The notes under the pieces: model-generated | Database searches by the model: none | What the model was told of the DNA's origin: nothing | The model's input: only the letters and a program-made list of their open reading frames with translations | In this document: piece after piece, positions 10,737 to 25,700 of the stretch | Position numbering within the stretch: the first letter of the stretch is position 1 | How the letters are laid out: each line of letters begins with the position of its first letter | Translations under genes and position numbers: made by a program | NCBI GenBank assembly: GCA_030435675.1 | Contig: CM059623.1 | Coordinates: 11,688,092-11,752,091, forward strand | Origin: Steinernema hermaphroditum | Taxonomy: Eukaryota > Nematoda > Chromadorea > Rhabditida > Steinernematidae | DNA length: 64,000 bases | Reading direction: 5' to 3'

Positions 10737-11699
10737 CTAAAATGTGTGGAGTTTAGGAAACGCCTGCTTGAACTTACAATTCTTAACTGTACCGCAGCAA
10801 CACTCCATGAACTCCAAATCATGCATCTTACCAAATTTCTTGTAGCGCACAATATGCTTCCTCTGTGCGTTCAGGAGGTAGTGAGCGTTTTCGCAGTAAA
10901 ATTCCGTTTCTTTATACGGTATCATCTGCTTCAAAAATCGCTGCTCGTCATCGGGGCGCGGCGTGTAGCATAAGGAGAACTCATGTTCGTAGTTCTCCTT
11001 CCAGAACTTCACGATTTCTTCGATCTCGTTGCCGGAAAACATTGGCGAAGTAAATCCTGCCGTGAGTGATTTTCCCTTTTGGAAGATGAACTTCTTAATG
11101 TGTGGCAGAATGGTGTCGGGCCAAGATTCGCCAAGATGAACGACGTGCAAATAAGGAAAGTTGTCGATGTGCTCCTTGAGGATGTTTTCGGCTTCTGCGC
11201 TGTAGTCCAGATCCAAAATAGTGAAATACATTTTACCAAAGGCGCATTCAAGGAACTGCGTCTCGATAAGTGGTTCGTGAAGCATATAGCAGTTAATATT
11301 TCCGTACACATAGAAGGGAAGCATGAACTTTAGGACCTTATCTACTTCGTCCTGCCTGAAGGTCAACTGCGGTATTCCTGTCTCATAGCTAGAATAATTC
11401 GAAATTTCTCGGATACGCACAAATTTGCGATCTAATTCCGTCGTTTCTACGTGCAGGGTTGGACTGTTGTCCTCTTTTTCTATCTCTTCGGCAGTCCACG
11501 AAGAGATCCTTACAAGACATTCGATGTTCGAATTTCTGATTCGAACTCCAAGTTCATAATAACGACGATTGCGACGGTGGAGGTGGAGTACATTCCTCCA
11601 TGTCCCCTTCTTCAGCCTGCTAGCCAAGGAGGAGGTGAGCGTCAGCGAATCGAAGAGTTCGACCACCCGATCGATGAAGATGTACGGTACGGTATCCAT
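10737..11699 (-). CDS. MDxVPY-family protein, full-length paralogue
   Basis: Intronless ORF of 320 residues starting MDTVPYIFIDRVVELFDS. It aligns end to end with the + strand gene at 6750-7724, differing by scattered substitutions and a few indels near the C-terminus (DEEDYEEGAHY versus FYCENAHY). Like its paralogue it has several Cys near the end and no signal peptide. A TATATA-type element and flanking promoter are shared. The direction is opposite to the 6750 copy. Function not recognised. Confidence 0.7.
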   Translation of the reverse strand: MDTVPYIFIDRVVELFDSLTLTSSLASRLKKGTWRNVLHLHRRNRRYYELGVRIRNSNIECLVRISSWTAEEIEKEDNSPTLHVETTELDRKFVRIREISNYSSYETGIPQLTFRQDEVDKVLKFMLPFYVYGNINCYMLHEPLIETQFLECAFGKMYFTILDLDYSAEAENILKEHIDNFPYLHVVHLGESWPDTILPHIKKFIFQKGKSLTAGFTSPMFSGNEIEEIVKFWKENYEHEFSLCYTPRPDDEQRFLKQMIPYKETEFYCENAHYLLNAQRKHIVRYKKFGKMHDLEFMECCCGTVKNCKFKQAFPKLHTF

Positions 11700-11821
11700 T
11701 TCACACGATGGTTGAAGGACGAAGTGAAAGCGATGGTGGTTTATATACGTAATTTCAAATGCGAAAATTTCACGCGATTAGCTGTGAAGCTGATTACTGT
11801 CAGAATACCGATAGACTCTCC

Positions 11822-13461
11822 TCAAAAAGATTTTTCTTTGGACAATGTCTTCAGCACTTCCAGGCAATCTTCCATCGCCGCTTTTCCCCTAAGTATCATC
11901 TTCTCCAGTCGGGCCACACACAACGCCTTCTCCTCTGCAGTGTCTCCTTCCATCTTTCCAAAAATTAGTACGCAGGCGAGCATGTGAAAGGCCTGGTTGG
12001 CCATGTTGATCTTATAGGCCGATGCTACCTGGACGAAAAGAATACTATTCTACTATGTACGATCTGTCCAACCTGTTCCAGGGTGAAGTCGATATCTTTG
12101 CCCCCTTCAGCTAGGAGCTTCTTCAAGTTCTCGTAGTAGAACGCGAGTATCTCGGGCTCTAGACGCCGACGAACATCGCCGTCGAGGCTGATGACGAGGA
12201 GGCGCGCGAGGTCAAAGGTGACGCAGCCGTCGTTGATGATCTGCCAGTCGAGGACGGCGTCGATTTCGTCGGAAACGGAGCCGTCGGCGTTGAGATGGAA
12301 CATCAGGTTGTTGGTCCACATGTCGCCGTGGATGAGGACTGGGGGAATGCCGAGCTCGACGCCAACTTCGGCAGTCGCATATGAGTTGAACTTGGAACTG
12401 CTGGCGTAGGGAAGGAGGGTTTGGATGCCTTCTTTGAATACGTCTGAAGTCAAGAAACACGTTAGAATGTTCCAAAAGTGAAGTACCAGGTCTGCACGCT
12501 GAAAGTTTCTTCATGAACGAAACCAGAAATTCGATACACGTCTCGGACTTGAACGTCTTATTCGCGAATTTGCCCTTCCACTCCTTCTCTGGCATCAACA
12601 GAAAGGAGCTGTGGAGTTTGGCCAGCTGAAGAATTGTCGCTTGGAGCTGAACAAGAATAAGTCACTCGTCTGAAGTGGGAAGGCTGCAGACCTGCTTCTT
12701 GGTGAGACCTTCATGGACGCTTTGGGTTGTACTTCTTCCAAGAAGACTCTCCATCAAAATGCAGCCTAACTGCTTCCCAGGAATCCACTCGATCGCCGCA
12801 AAGACTTTCACGAAGGGAACATCGAGTTTTGGGGCGAAGTTGTTGTAGAAGTAGACTTCCCGATTGTGCGACTCGGCGACAGAGGCCACTTTGGCCGGGT
12901 TTTCCTGGAATGACATCCTTTTGTGGATCGCCAGGTTTGGCTTACCTCTCCATCGAAGAGTTCTCCAAAGGACTCCACTCCAGGAACCTTCAGAATCACA
13001 TCATGAGGGCTCTTCTTGTCTTCGAATTCAATGGTTACTTTGTAGACTCGGGAAACGAATCCTTTACCGCCGCTTATGTCTTTTCCGTGAACCTAGAAGA
13101 GCAAGGGATAGGGGATAGGGGATAGGGGATAGGGGATAGGGGATAGGGGATAGGGGATAGGGGATAGGGGATAGGGGATAGGGGATAGGGGATAGGGGAT
13201 AGGGGATAGGGGATAGGGGATAGGGGATAGGGGATAGGGGATAGGGGATAGGGGATAGGGGATAGGGGATAGGGGATAGGGGATAGGGCTTACATCGCTC
13301 ACTGGTGCACCCTTTGATCTTCCAACGAAAACGTCATCTTTCTGCATCAAAATATCCAGCAACCACTTCGCCGTGAAAGGAGTATCAGCGATTCGTTTCT
13401 CACCATCGAAATCGTTTAAAACGGGTAGAACGCCGGCGCCGCTGTCGACCTTCACAGCCAT
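11822..13461 (-). CDS. CHK kinase-like (DUF1679/EcKinase-like) protein
   Basis: Choline/aminoglycoside-kinase-fold protein of the nematode DUF1679 group; true substrates are mostly unknown. Exons: 13461-13294, 13092-12947, 12905-12692, 12646-12487, 12444-12073 and 12028-11822. The N-terminal lobe has ISGGKGFVSRVYKV and EVYFYNNFAP; the catalytic loop is PPVLIHGDMWTNNLMF with the metal-binding DWQ (VLDWQIINDG) following, then TFDLARLLVISLDGDVRRRLEP. The start is the ATG at 13461. Intron 1 (13093-13293) is almost entirely a 7-bp tandem repeat. A GTCTGC donor at 12691 is non-canonical after the GT. A second member lies at 59915-61670. Confidence 0.85.
13104..13288. repeat. 7-bp minisatellite (GGGGATA)n
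   Basis: About 26 nearly perfect tandem copies of GGGGATA (TATCCCC on the coding strand) fill about 92% of intron 1 of the CHK-like gene. Confidence 0.97.
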
Positions 13462-13913
13462 CGCCAAAGACCAAAACTGGGCGCCTTTCCCGAGAAAGGA
13501 AGTGTTTTATACGAAAAAGCGATCACGTGCTCGTCACGTTTAATCTCATAAACCCCGTGACACCTGGAGCTCTGCATCGTGGGAAGCCAAAATTGCAGCC
13601 AGATTAAGCAATCTTAGGGCGTGAGGTGTTGCTAGGGTGGCTAACCAAATTGCGATCTTCATCTCCGGATAGGTCGTCTGAGATAAGGCGATTGATTAGA
13701 GCGCAAAATGTGTCTTTTGTCAAACGCTTTACACTAAATGGTATACGTAACAGGGAAAGCGGCCACTTCTTGCCATTTACATCACATTGTGTTTTAAATG
13801 GATTAGACGAGCGAACAAGCCGTTTTTTGAAAGCTCTTCTATACATGTTCAACTGTTCATCACAAAGCCGAACGGGCAAATGACTCTGTGAGACATTCGC
13901 AGGCGTTACGTCC

Positions 13914-14989
13914 TTAAAGGGACACGGTCATGGCGGAAAAAAGTTTTTTAAAAAATCTGAAAAAATTCATGCCCGTGTTTTTGAGGTTGCTGAAAACGAT
14001 GGTGAGTGGCGATTCTAAGTTCGCCAGGTAGTTTCCTAGAAACAGACCACAGCGCGCGATCTGTGGTTTGTCGATGGTCCCGTCGCGGGACGCGTGTCCC
14101 GACGCGATTTTCGCGACGAATGCGATTCGCGTACTGTAGTTTCATCATTTTCTATCGATTTTGCTAAGTTTTGAGGGACAAAGCATCTTCAAAAGCATTT
14201 GTTTCGACTTATTTCACTTCCTCAGCTTATCTCTAATGCAGAAAAAGATCTTCGCCACGATTTTGGCGATTTCGAGGGTTAGTTGCTGGATATGCAGTGG
14301 CATATACATGTGTGTGTGAAAACAATCAGTCGTATTTAAGTGTACTTTACGACAACTAGGCGAATTTCACTGTCCGATGCAGAATTTACTGCTGATTCTA
14401 TCACGTATCGATAGGGACACGTCCTAAATACAGATAGAATATCAGTTCTATGAAACGTGAAATGGCAGAAACACCTATATTGGCGCTTATAGTTTTTTGG
14501 CATTGATGTTTAGAGGATTTAAGTGTGAATTGGACAATCCACTGGCGGTTTGGCATTTCAAAACTCTCAAACTTGTAATAACATCGGACGAAAAGGAATA
14601 TAGAGCGTTTCCATGTGATACCAACCCTCGAAATCGCCAAAATCGTGGCGAAGATCTTTTTCTGCATTAGAGATAAGCCGAGGAAGTGAAATAAGTCGAA
14701 ACAAATGCTTTTGAAGATGCTTTGTCCCTCAAAACTTAGCAAAATCGATAGAAAATGATGAAACTACAGTACGCGAATCGCATTCGTCGCGCAAATCGCG
14801 TCGGGACACGCGTCCCGCGACGGGACCATCGACAAACCACAGATCGCGCGCTGTGGTCTGTTTCTAGGAAACTACCTGGCGAACTTAGAATCGCCACTCA
14901 CCATCGTTTTCAGCAACCTCAAAAACACGGGCATGAATTTTTTCAGATTTTTTAAAAAACTTTTTTCCGCCATGACCGTGTCCCTTTAA
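13914..14989. mobile_element. Palindromic TTAA-bounded non-autonomous DNA element
   Basis: Arms 13914-14280 and 14623-14989 (about 367 bp each) are near-identical reverse complements around a ~340-bp centre. The ends read TTAAAGGGACACGGTCATGG and its complement, so the element is flanked by TTAA, as expected for piggyBac-type or similar TTAA-targeting transposons. A 66-codon ORF occurs in each arm in mirror image and is probably incidental. A related element with the same end lies at 46602-47267. No transposase is encoded. Confidence 0.8.
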
Positions 14990-15028
14990 GATAGCCTTAA
15001 GAAGACGTTCCAAAAATTTACAGCGTTT

Positions 15029-15840
15029 ATGGTTGAACATCTAATTCGGCTTCCTTCTGATTCAGCAAGAACACAAAGAGAACCCAGAGACCTCGAAGCG
15101 AAGGAACGAAAGAGGCAAACTCTTTCTCTTCTCTGTGCCTGTGATTACTGTCCTCTTATGCAACTAGATCCTCTCTCCGTCGAGCCAATAGTCTTTCCAA
15201 ACCATCCTAAGCCGAAGCGTAAGCCAAGCCTGGATGTTAGGTCTCACGCAAAATGAATACGGGGCTCGGAAAATGAATACGACGTAACGTTAAATATCTA
15301 GGCATGAGCTTAAGCCTAGCTCTAAGACCAGCATTGTCGGCACACCCTTTGACGCCTCTATTCTGTTGCCCTTGCGCCGAGTTGGCCCACTGCGAGTTGG
15401 TCCCCGCGGCGAGCTGACCTGCTCATAGACGACATAGACGACCGCTTGGGAAAGAGGCGACGACTTCCCTGGTTCCGACCATCTGCCGCTTCGGCCCCTT
15501 CAGAACAAGCTCATCAAGCACCCTTAACATCTATCGTGTCCCCCGGGTCCTCGCTCTCGGGCGCAGCGTCCTTCTACTCGGGGCTCAGCAGTCCTGGATC
15601 GGCAGATCACCGGTTCTTCTACGACTTTCAGGACCGGATAGATGATTTCATAGAAGACGAGTATCCATCTCGATTACGTGATTACGTCCTACAACCTGCC
15701 CATCGACCGCCACCTTTCCCAGCAAGAGTTCCGTGCAGATATGCAGCCACGACTAAAACTGAAAGAGAAAGACAGAAAGACAATGCGAAACAAATAAATT
15801 TAATTAACCGAAAAAACGTACAATCACAGGAAATGAACAC
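15029..15840 (+). CDS. Putative hypothetical gene, structure uncertain
   Basis: An ATG at 15029, preceded by a TTTACAG acceptor, opens a short frame (MVEHLIRLPSDS) with a possible GTAAGC donor at 15219. A second open frame from about 15414 runs through LGKRRRLPWFRP, a Ser/Gly-rich stretch and RFFYDFQDRIDDFIEDEYPSRLRDYV. The second block has coding-like composition, but its 3' end would overlap the antisense end of cdc-48, so it must stop or splice earlier. No known domain is seen. Confidence 0.25.
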
Positions 15841-15841
15841 T

Positions 15842-19645
<3,804 letters not shown>

Positions 19646-19852
19646 TTATTTTCCGAATCGCATAGGACCCAAAGGACATTTGGGCCCGAGAGGACAGTTA
19701 ACTCCATGTGCTTCTACGATGTCATATGGGATGTCGGCACCTTGGACTTCAGCGTCGAAGAGGATGCCAGGAAGGGCGTTGCTGTCGACGACCGGGGCCG
19801 AGTTGACGAAGGCGATGACGAGGGCCAAAAGGGCGACGAAGAAGACTTTCAT
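19646..19852 (-). CDS. Secreted neuropeptide-like precursor, FLP-type (RFamide) candidate
   Basis: Single-exon ORF of 68 residues. Residues 1-18 are a clear signal peptide (MKVFFVALLALVIAFVNS), followed by an acidic spacer and the C-terminus NCPLGPKCPLGPMRFGK. A terminal Arg-Phe-Gly-Lys is the classic substrate for carboxypeptidase trimming and amidation, giving PMRF-amide. PLGxMRFG resembles peptides of the nematode FLP-3 group. The duplicated CPLGP with an intervening Lys could yield two peptides or a disulphide-linked one. A TATATAAAT box lies about 35 nt upstream. Alternative: an unrelated small secreted protein that ends this way by chance. Confidence 0.65.
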   Translation of the reverse strand: MKVFFVALLALVIAFVNSAPVVDSNALPGILFDAEVQGADIPYDIVEAHGVNCPLGPKCPLGPMRFGK

Positions 19853-21318
19853 GGTTGGAAGTGGATGGAGTTCAGGAGGACGATTTATATACACCGCTAG
19901 CATGGACCGAAATATCTTCTGTGAAGTGGTTTTATAAGTATGAACGAGAAGTGTCCCATTTAGTTTCAAGAAGATCAGGGAAGTGACGCTCGAAGTGGAT
20001 TTCGCTTCGAATCTCTCGGGAAATCCGAAGAGAATAGAATCAGCGCTCTTAGAATAGCGCCTTTTTTCGTGAGTCATCGACTTCCTGGCGTCCTTCCGCC
20101 ATCCAAAACTTTCCAAAACAGATCCAACTTGCCCGGTGTCCGGCTGGGAACAGTCCCTAATACATCATCTTCTGGCGACCCTTTCCCGGTTGGAACTGGT
20201 TCTAAAAAGGCTGATGTTGTCAAGGATGTTGTGACGCAGTCCTAGCGGAGTGGTCCCGTCCGTATCTCATAGAGACCACCCCGAAGCTGGCCATGTTCCC
20301 ACAAGAAGCGAATGTACCATATTCCGTGAATATTTAAGTCGGCTCTCAGAGTTACGTGATTAGGAGAAACATTCCAAAGGTCTTCCTCCTCCGCGCCTAC
20401 TTGTCCCTCCCTGCAGAGGACAGAGCCCCCGACTCCGGTTCTATTCTTAGGCCAGAGTGATGTCACTGGATCCAGCACCACCTCCTGCTTGCGGCAATTA
20501 AAAGGAGAAACTCGTAATTAGGTCCGTTGATGTCACCGACCGGCAAATACCCATTGTTGTCCCCTTCTTGACGTGGATCCGAGTCGTTTTCCAGGGCCAG
20601 AATACACTCGAAGGACTTGTGAGTCGTCAAGGCAACGGATTCCACTTCTTCTAGGACGTAGTCCTTGGAACGAACTTGGTGCGCAGAACTCGATTTCATA
20701 AAACCGTTTAGAGCCAGCACGTGGGAACGCTTTTGTTGTCCAAAGGCTCGGTTACAAACTCGTAAGAGGTCGCCCTCTCTCGCTTCCCACTCCCTTCTGG
20801 GACAAGTAGGACTGTCTCGGCCCGATCCTGTCCAGTACTTTCTCCATCGCGCGATTAGGCCAGGAAGGTCGCCTCTAGATGACTCTTTTCAGAATGGAAT
20901 ATTTCGCTTTCCAGAAATAAATCCGTTCGCGGAAGTGCTTAAAGTAGAGCTTCTCGAAACGGAGTCGTTTAAGATGATTACTTCCTGTCGTCATCAAGAA
21001 GTCTCCTAGACAGCACGAACCAATTAAAAATTGATCCCAGCATCTGGTGACCTCTATTGTAGGACGGGGACTTGTCCATCCCTGGCCCTTCCCTCCACTC
21101 CCCCTCTCACCACCGTAATCTCCTCCCCAGTTGGCCTCCGATCTCCTGTGAGCGGCTTCAAAACGCCTAATCCAATCGTCGAGAACTTCCGCGAACCCTC
21201 CGGGGACGGCAGGTTTCGCGGCGCGCCTTCGGGGCAATTAGAGGGGATTAGGAGGAGGATTACCAGCGCGCGTGCGAAAATCGGCGCCGAAAACATCGCC
21301 GCGGCGGCAAAGCTGTTT
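19853..21318. other. Gene-poor region, unrecognised
   Basis: Open stretches on the minus strand (20242-20481, 20463-20720, 20875-21237) have reasonable composition but no family motif, and I cannot link them by splice sites. Decayed mobile-element sequence is possible. Confidence 0.4.
19884..19892 (-). promoter_or_regulatory. TATA box of the FLP-like gene
   Basis: TATATAAAT on the minus strand, about 32 nt before the ATG at 19852, a compact promoter and leader like that of the secreted peptide gene at 51386. Confidence 0.5.
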
Positions 21319-21653
21319 GGCTCTATTAGAGAGAAGTGACCAAAATGGTATTTATCTTGACAAAACTGTATTTATCTTGACAAAACCGACCAAAATTGAC
21401 AAAACCGTATCTATCTTGACAAAACCGGCCAAAATTGACAAAATCGGCCAAAATTGACGGAATGGTATTTAGATTGACAAAACCGTATTTATCTTGACAA
21501 AAGTATTTTTTAATTGACAAAACTGAATTTATCTTGACAAAACCAATTTTCACTGACAAAACAGAATTCCACTGACAAAACGTTCTTTAACCGCTAACTG
21601 CAAAGATCAAAGTTTTTTATCAACAAATTTATCACAAACAGAAAAGGAACTGT

Positions 21654-22111
21654 TCAATAGTCATCCTCTTCGGGTTCTTCTTCCGGCTCTTCTTCGGACT
21701 CTTCTTCGGGCTCCTCGTCGGGCTCCTCTTCGGGCTCATCCGAGCTTTCTTCGGAGCTCTCTTCGGAGCTTTGCCTGGCCTTCTTTCTCGCCCGCCTTCC
21801 AGAAGCGGAAGGCGGGGCATGGACGTGGACCACCACCGGGATGGAGAGGTTCTGATTAAGGTGGTTGTTGCCACCCGTGATGCGCCCGCCGTGGATGTCG
21901 CCATGGCGCATGCCCCCATGGCGCATACCTCCTTGGCGGGCCCCTCCATGGCGCATCCCGCCATGGCGAGTGCCCCCGTGGCGGTACGTTCCGCCACTGA
22001 TGTCTGCGGCGACATCAGTGGCGGTGTCGGCCTCGACTTTGGAGTCGACGGTGACGTCGACTCCCGCCAGACTAGAATTATAAAGCACCGGTTACGATAA
22101 CGCTGAAGCAT
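21654..22111 (-). CDS. ORF inside the foldback element: His/Gly-repeat and acidic protein
   Basis: One frame, open to 22088 from a GTG codon, encodes repeated RHGG/MRHGG units (about residues 35-65), a basic patch RRARKKARQSS and a long acidic tail rich in Glu/Pro ending EEDDY. A second frame has an ATG at 22111 but a less protein-like product, so a spliced start is possible. Low complexity makes homology calls unsafe. Divergently arranged with the ORF at 22111. Confidence 0.3.
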
Positions 22112-22422
22112 TGAGCACCTTCTGGGAATCCGAACCCCACGAACCTAGCGCTCCCCTGTCGCAGTTACCCGATAGCTCTAGTCAGACTCGTGATCAGTCC
22201 CCGCCGCGACGTGGACCTGGCCGTCCTCGAAAGAACCAGAAGAAGAGTTCCGAAACATCTCCCGCGGCTCACAGTGGACAACTACAACCGAGTCAACCCG
22301 CCCCAGCTAATAATCGCCGTGGACGCTTCCCGAAAAACAAGAAAAATACTCGCGAACGAAGTCGCTCGCCGTCGCCCAAGAGTTCCCCGAAGAAATCGAA
22401 GAAAACCAGACATGGAGGCTGA
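22111..22422 (+). CDS. ORF inside the foldback element: AT-hook-like basic protein
   Basis: About 103 codons; the displayed first codon is TTG and the frame is open a little further upstream (to a TAA at 22081), with no ATG. It contains PPRRGPGRPRKN, a good AT-hook core (GRPRK), and a Ser/Arg/Lys-rich tail (SRSPSPKSSPKKSKK) ending RHGG. It may be a captured host exon or an element-encoded DNA-binding protein. Confidence 0.3.
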   Translation: MSTFWESEPHEPSAPLSQLPDSSSQTRDQSPPRRGPGRPRKNQKKSSETSPAAHSGQLQPSQPAPANNRRGRFPKNKKNTRERSRSPSPKSSPKKSKKTRHGG

Positions 22423-22700
22423 TTTATAATTTTGTCAGTGAAAATTGGCTGTGTCAAGATAAATTCAGTTTTGTCAATTAAAAAATACTTTTGTCAAGAT
22501 AAATACGGTTTTGTCAATCTAAATACCATTCCGTCAATTTTGGTCGATTTTGTCAATTTTGGCCGGTTTTGTCAAGATAGATACGGTTTTGTCAATTTTG
22601 GTCGGTTTTGTCAAGATAAATACGGTTTTGTCAAGATAAATACAGTTTTGTCAAGATAAATACCATTTTGGTCACTTCTCCCTAATAGAGCCAGCTGTTT

Positions 22701-25700
22701 TTGTGCCGAAGCTTGTGTAGCTTGTTCTCCGCCGCCGCCGTTTCGGCGAAATCTTTTTCGCGGCTGGAGGCGACCCGGAACTCTCGAGGACCTTGACTCA
22801 GGGACGCGTTCCAGGACGCACTTCGGGTGTTGGTCCTGCACTCTTCTGACCGTCCCTGGCCCCGAATATTCGTTTTCTTCTTGTCGCATTCCGGAACGTT
22901 CCATTGGCGGACTTTGAGGCTCGGATCGCTGTACACGGCCCGATCCAATTTTGGACATTTTGTAGCTTTGGAGAGGGTGCGGTAGGGGTCGAAGGAGTCG
23001 CTTCCTTTCTTTCATTGCCTTTACGGAGATTTCCTCTGGCTAGGATTGTAGTGGAGCTGGTGATCGTTGGCTCCTTCTCCGCGAAAACAGATTTTTGTAT
23101 TACCTGGAACGCCTCTGTTTTGACATCCTTCCCTACCCACAAGTCCCTCTGTAATCCTTCTATTCTGGGCGCAATTAAGTGCCCTCTGGAGTCACTCGTA
23201 ATCCTCTCACCTACCCGCCCTATTCTTAGTTCCCCTCGGGACCCCTCAGAATACCCGATGCCGTCAATCAACGCGTCGCGGAAGGCGATTTGTGATAAAC
23301 ATTTCTTGCGTTTCCGGCTCCGCCACACACCTTGTTTTCCAGCAAAGTCGCTTCCGTCGCCAGAGTCCTTCTAGACCTATTAGGGGTGCATCCGGCCCCT
23401 TTCAGATCGTCTGCATCGGAAGGACTACCTGGCGAATGGCGCGCCTTTAAAGGGCGGACTACTTTTACCAGTCTGTAGACATAGACATGTCACAAACAAG
23501 CGATTGTGTCTCTAATTAGATTCCGTTTCCACGACTTGCAATCACTGTCCCGAGCGCCTCTCAGGCTCAGTCATGACGGCGTCTCACGTGGAAATCGCAG
23601 AAATGCGCGCGCCATTAATCTCTGGTTTCCCACGGTTCCGCGCGGGACGCGTCGTGTTTTTGCATGTTGCTTTGACTCGATGTTTGGCACCGATCGTGGT
23701 TAGGCGAGTGCGTCTTAGGGGGTGGGTAAACCAAATAACAAAAAAGAGAAGGCTTACAAAAACATGGGACATTTCAATGGATTTCAGGGAGTGCGCGCCG
23801 AGAGTTCTCCTTGAGAGGAATATCTCTCGGTTCCTGTGAGAAACATTTCCCTTTTTCTCAAAGTTGGGAATGCTACCCAAAATGGAATATCCGAAGAGCT
23901 TGTAATGGAATATTTCTCATAAATCTTGTTGCCCTTTGCACGCCCTCTGTGGTCTTCCCCAGAGGAAACATTTCTGCATCCTCCTCCAAAAAGGAGTCTG
24001 GTGTGCAACATTCCATCTGTGTGTCTGATTGAGTTATCCCATAACTGGCTCTGCCCTGCTTTCTCTCTTCTCTGCCAGATTTGTGAACTTCTGCTCGCTG
24101 AGCACTTGGTTGTCCAGTGGACACCTCGTGATGGACGCGTGTGGCATTTAACGCCCCGAAACTACACTCAATCCTCGGCTGAGTCACCTCGCGAGCGGTC
24201 TCCGGAATATTCCTGTGACGCCTGAAGGCCCTGTGCCCTGAAAGGTCGATAAACAAAGCGCCCAAACACGGCGTGTGTCCCTACAGACCTGAAGAGTCCT
24301 TGGGCCCAATCTCGACCCGACCCAGTCGGGACCCTCGCGCGCATCCTTGGACAATCGAATGCGCCTTAAGGAACAAAAACAATTGCCTCGATTGGTGTCT
24401 CGGAGACACAAAGCGCCTCCCTTTCAGGCCACTTTGTCGACCGTCGACTAATGTCGGGTCCCGCGCGGAACGCAGTCCTAAAGTGCTTGTTTCTGGCCGG
24501 GCTCAAAAGTCCAAATTCTCCTCGTTAATCCAATTCGCGCGTTCGGCTTTTACGGCTCGTGTTTTCGGCGCCAATTAAAACCAGAACCGCTGATTGAGTC
24601 TGTTGTTCTCTGTTTCCGGCGCCATCGATCGCGGCGTGACCAAACACCGCCGCAGTTGCGCCGTCCTGAACTCGCCCTTCGGTCGACATTTACCGGACGT
24701 TTCTCGAAAGGCGTTGTTGTCTTGCACCTTCTGTTTTCCCGCCTATTGACCGTGCTGCCCTGAAACGGGCCTTCGTCCCACGACGACAACGCGCGTCAGC
24801 TCGCGTGTCGGGTCCTGCAGCGAAAATAGCTTTGTCTTCCGGTTATTCTATGAAATCTTATTAATAGGTCCCGAGTGGAGATTTATGGCCGTGTTTACGA
24901 TGGCGGTGATCGGTCCTGACGCGATCCGCCTGATCGATCAAAACTGAAACAACAAAACACACTTTGGGAGGCGGGACCGCTGAAATGGGCATTAAAGAAG
25001 ATGCCGGGGTATTCGGTTCGTTAAATCCGAATTCGATTTGCGTTTAGGGAAGAAGACGGGAAATGTGTCGAGGCCATTGGAGGCAGACGATCCGGGCCCG
25101 GAGTTCCGGGTCTCCGCTTCGTTGTGGGATCTTTTTGGATGGGGGTTGAGTCAGACTGTCCTGTCCGTTTCCTTGGCGACTTTATATATTTATACCTGCA
25201 CGGCTCAGGGCCACTTTCTCATACTTTCTCTCCCCAGAAACATTTCACTCGCTTATTAGATCTGCGCCCTCCGTCCGATCGATCTTTAAGGCAGCATGGT
25301 CCCGGATCGATCGCTTTGAATCGCTCCTTCTTGACATGGCGTGCCACTCTCTGCAAAAAGCGATTCATTAATATCGCCACTTCGCGTGCCGAGAGTCACG
25401 AAATCCACCCTAGGTGCTCCCCTAATACCCTCAGTTTGACCTCTTGGAGAACGGTTAGGCCGGCATCTGGTCAGGACTGCACCCCTCTGGCCGAAAGAGT
25501 GCCTAAGCGTGCTCTGAAAGGCAGAGATCTCCCGGAAGAGGAACTCAATCCGTGCAGGACCCGTTCACTCTGTGAGACTTCGCGTTTATTCTTTTTAGGT
25601 TCTGGTCCTACAGAGATCACCTTTTCTGCGGCCGAATCCCTTGAAACAAGTCTCCGTTGTAGGACCAGAACCTGAAAAGAATAAACGCGGCTGCGCGCGA

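Larger units (their letters stand above)
21319..22692. mobile_element. Foldback DNA transposon with tandem-repeat arms and an 8-bp target duplication
   Basis: Ends GGCTCTATTAG and complement are flanked by the direct repeat AGCTGTTT (21311-21318 and 22693-22700), an 8-bp target site duplication. The arms, 21319-21562 and about 22427-22692, are near-identical inverted repeats built from ~20-bp sub-repeats of the type TTTATCTTGACAAAACCG; the right arm has one extra unit. Two divergent ORFs lie between. An 8-bp duplication fits hAT, P, Merlin or some Mutator-like elements; no transposase is visible, so the superfamily is open. Confidence 0.85.

Noticed and set aside
13104..13288. GGGGATA array as an internal telomere
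   Set aside because: Nematode telomere repeats are typically TTAGGC; this is a different minisatellite confined to one intron.
13948..14955. Mirror-image 66-codon ORFs MMKLQYANRIRR
   Set aside because: They lie in the arms of a palindromic MITE and exist twice only because the arms are inverted copies; no domain.
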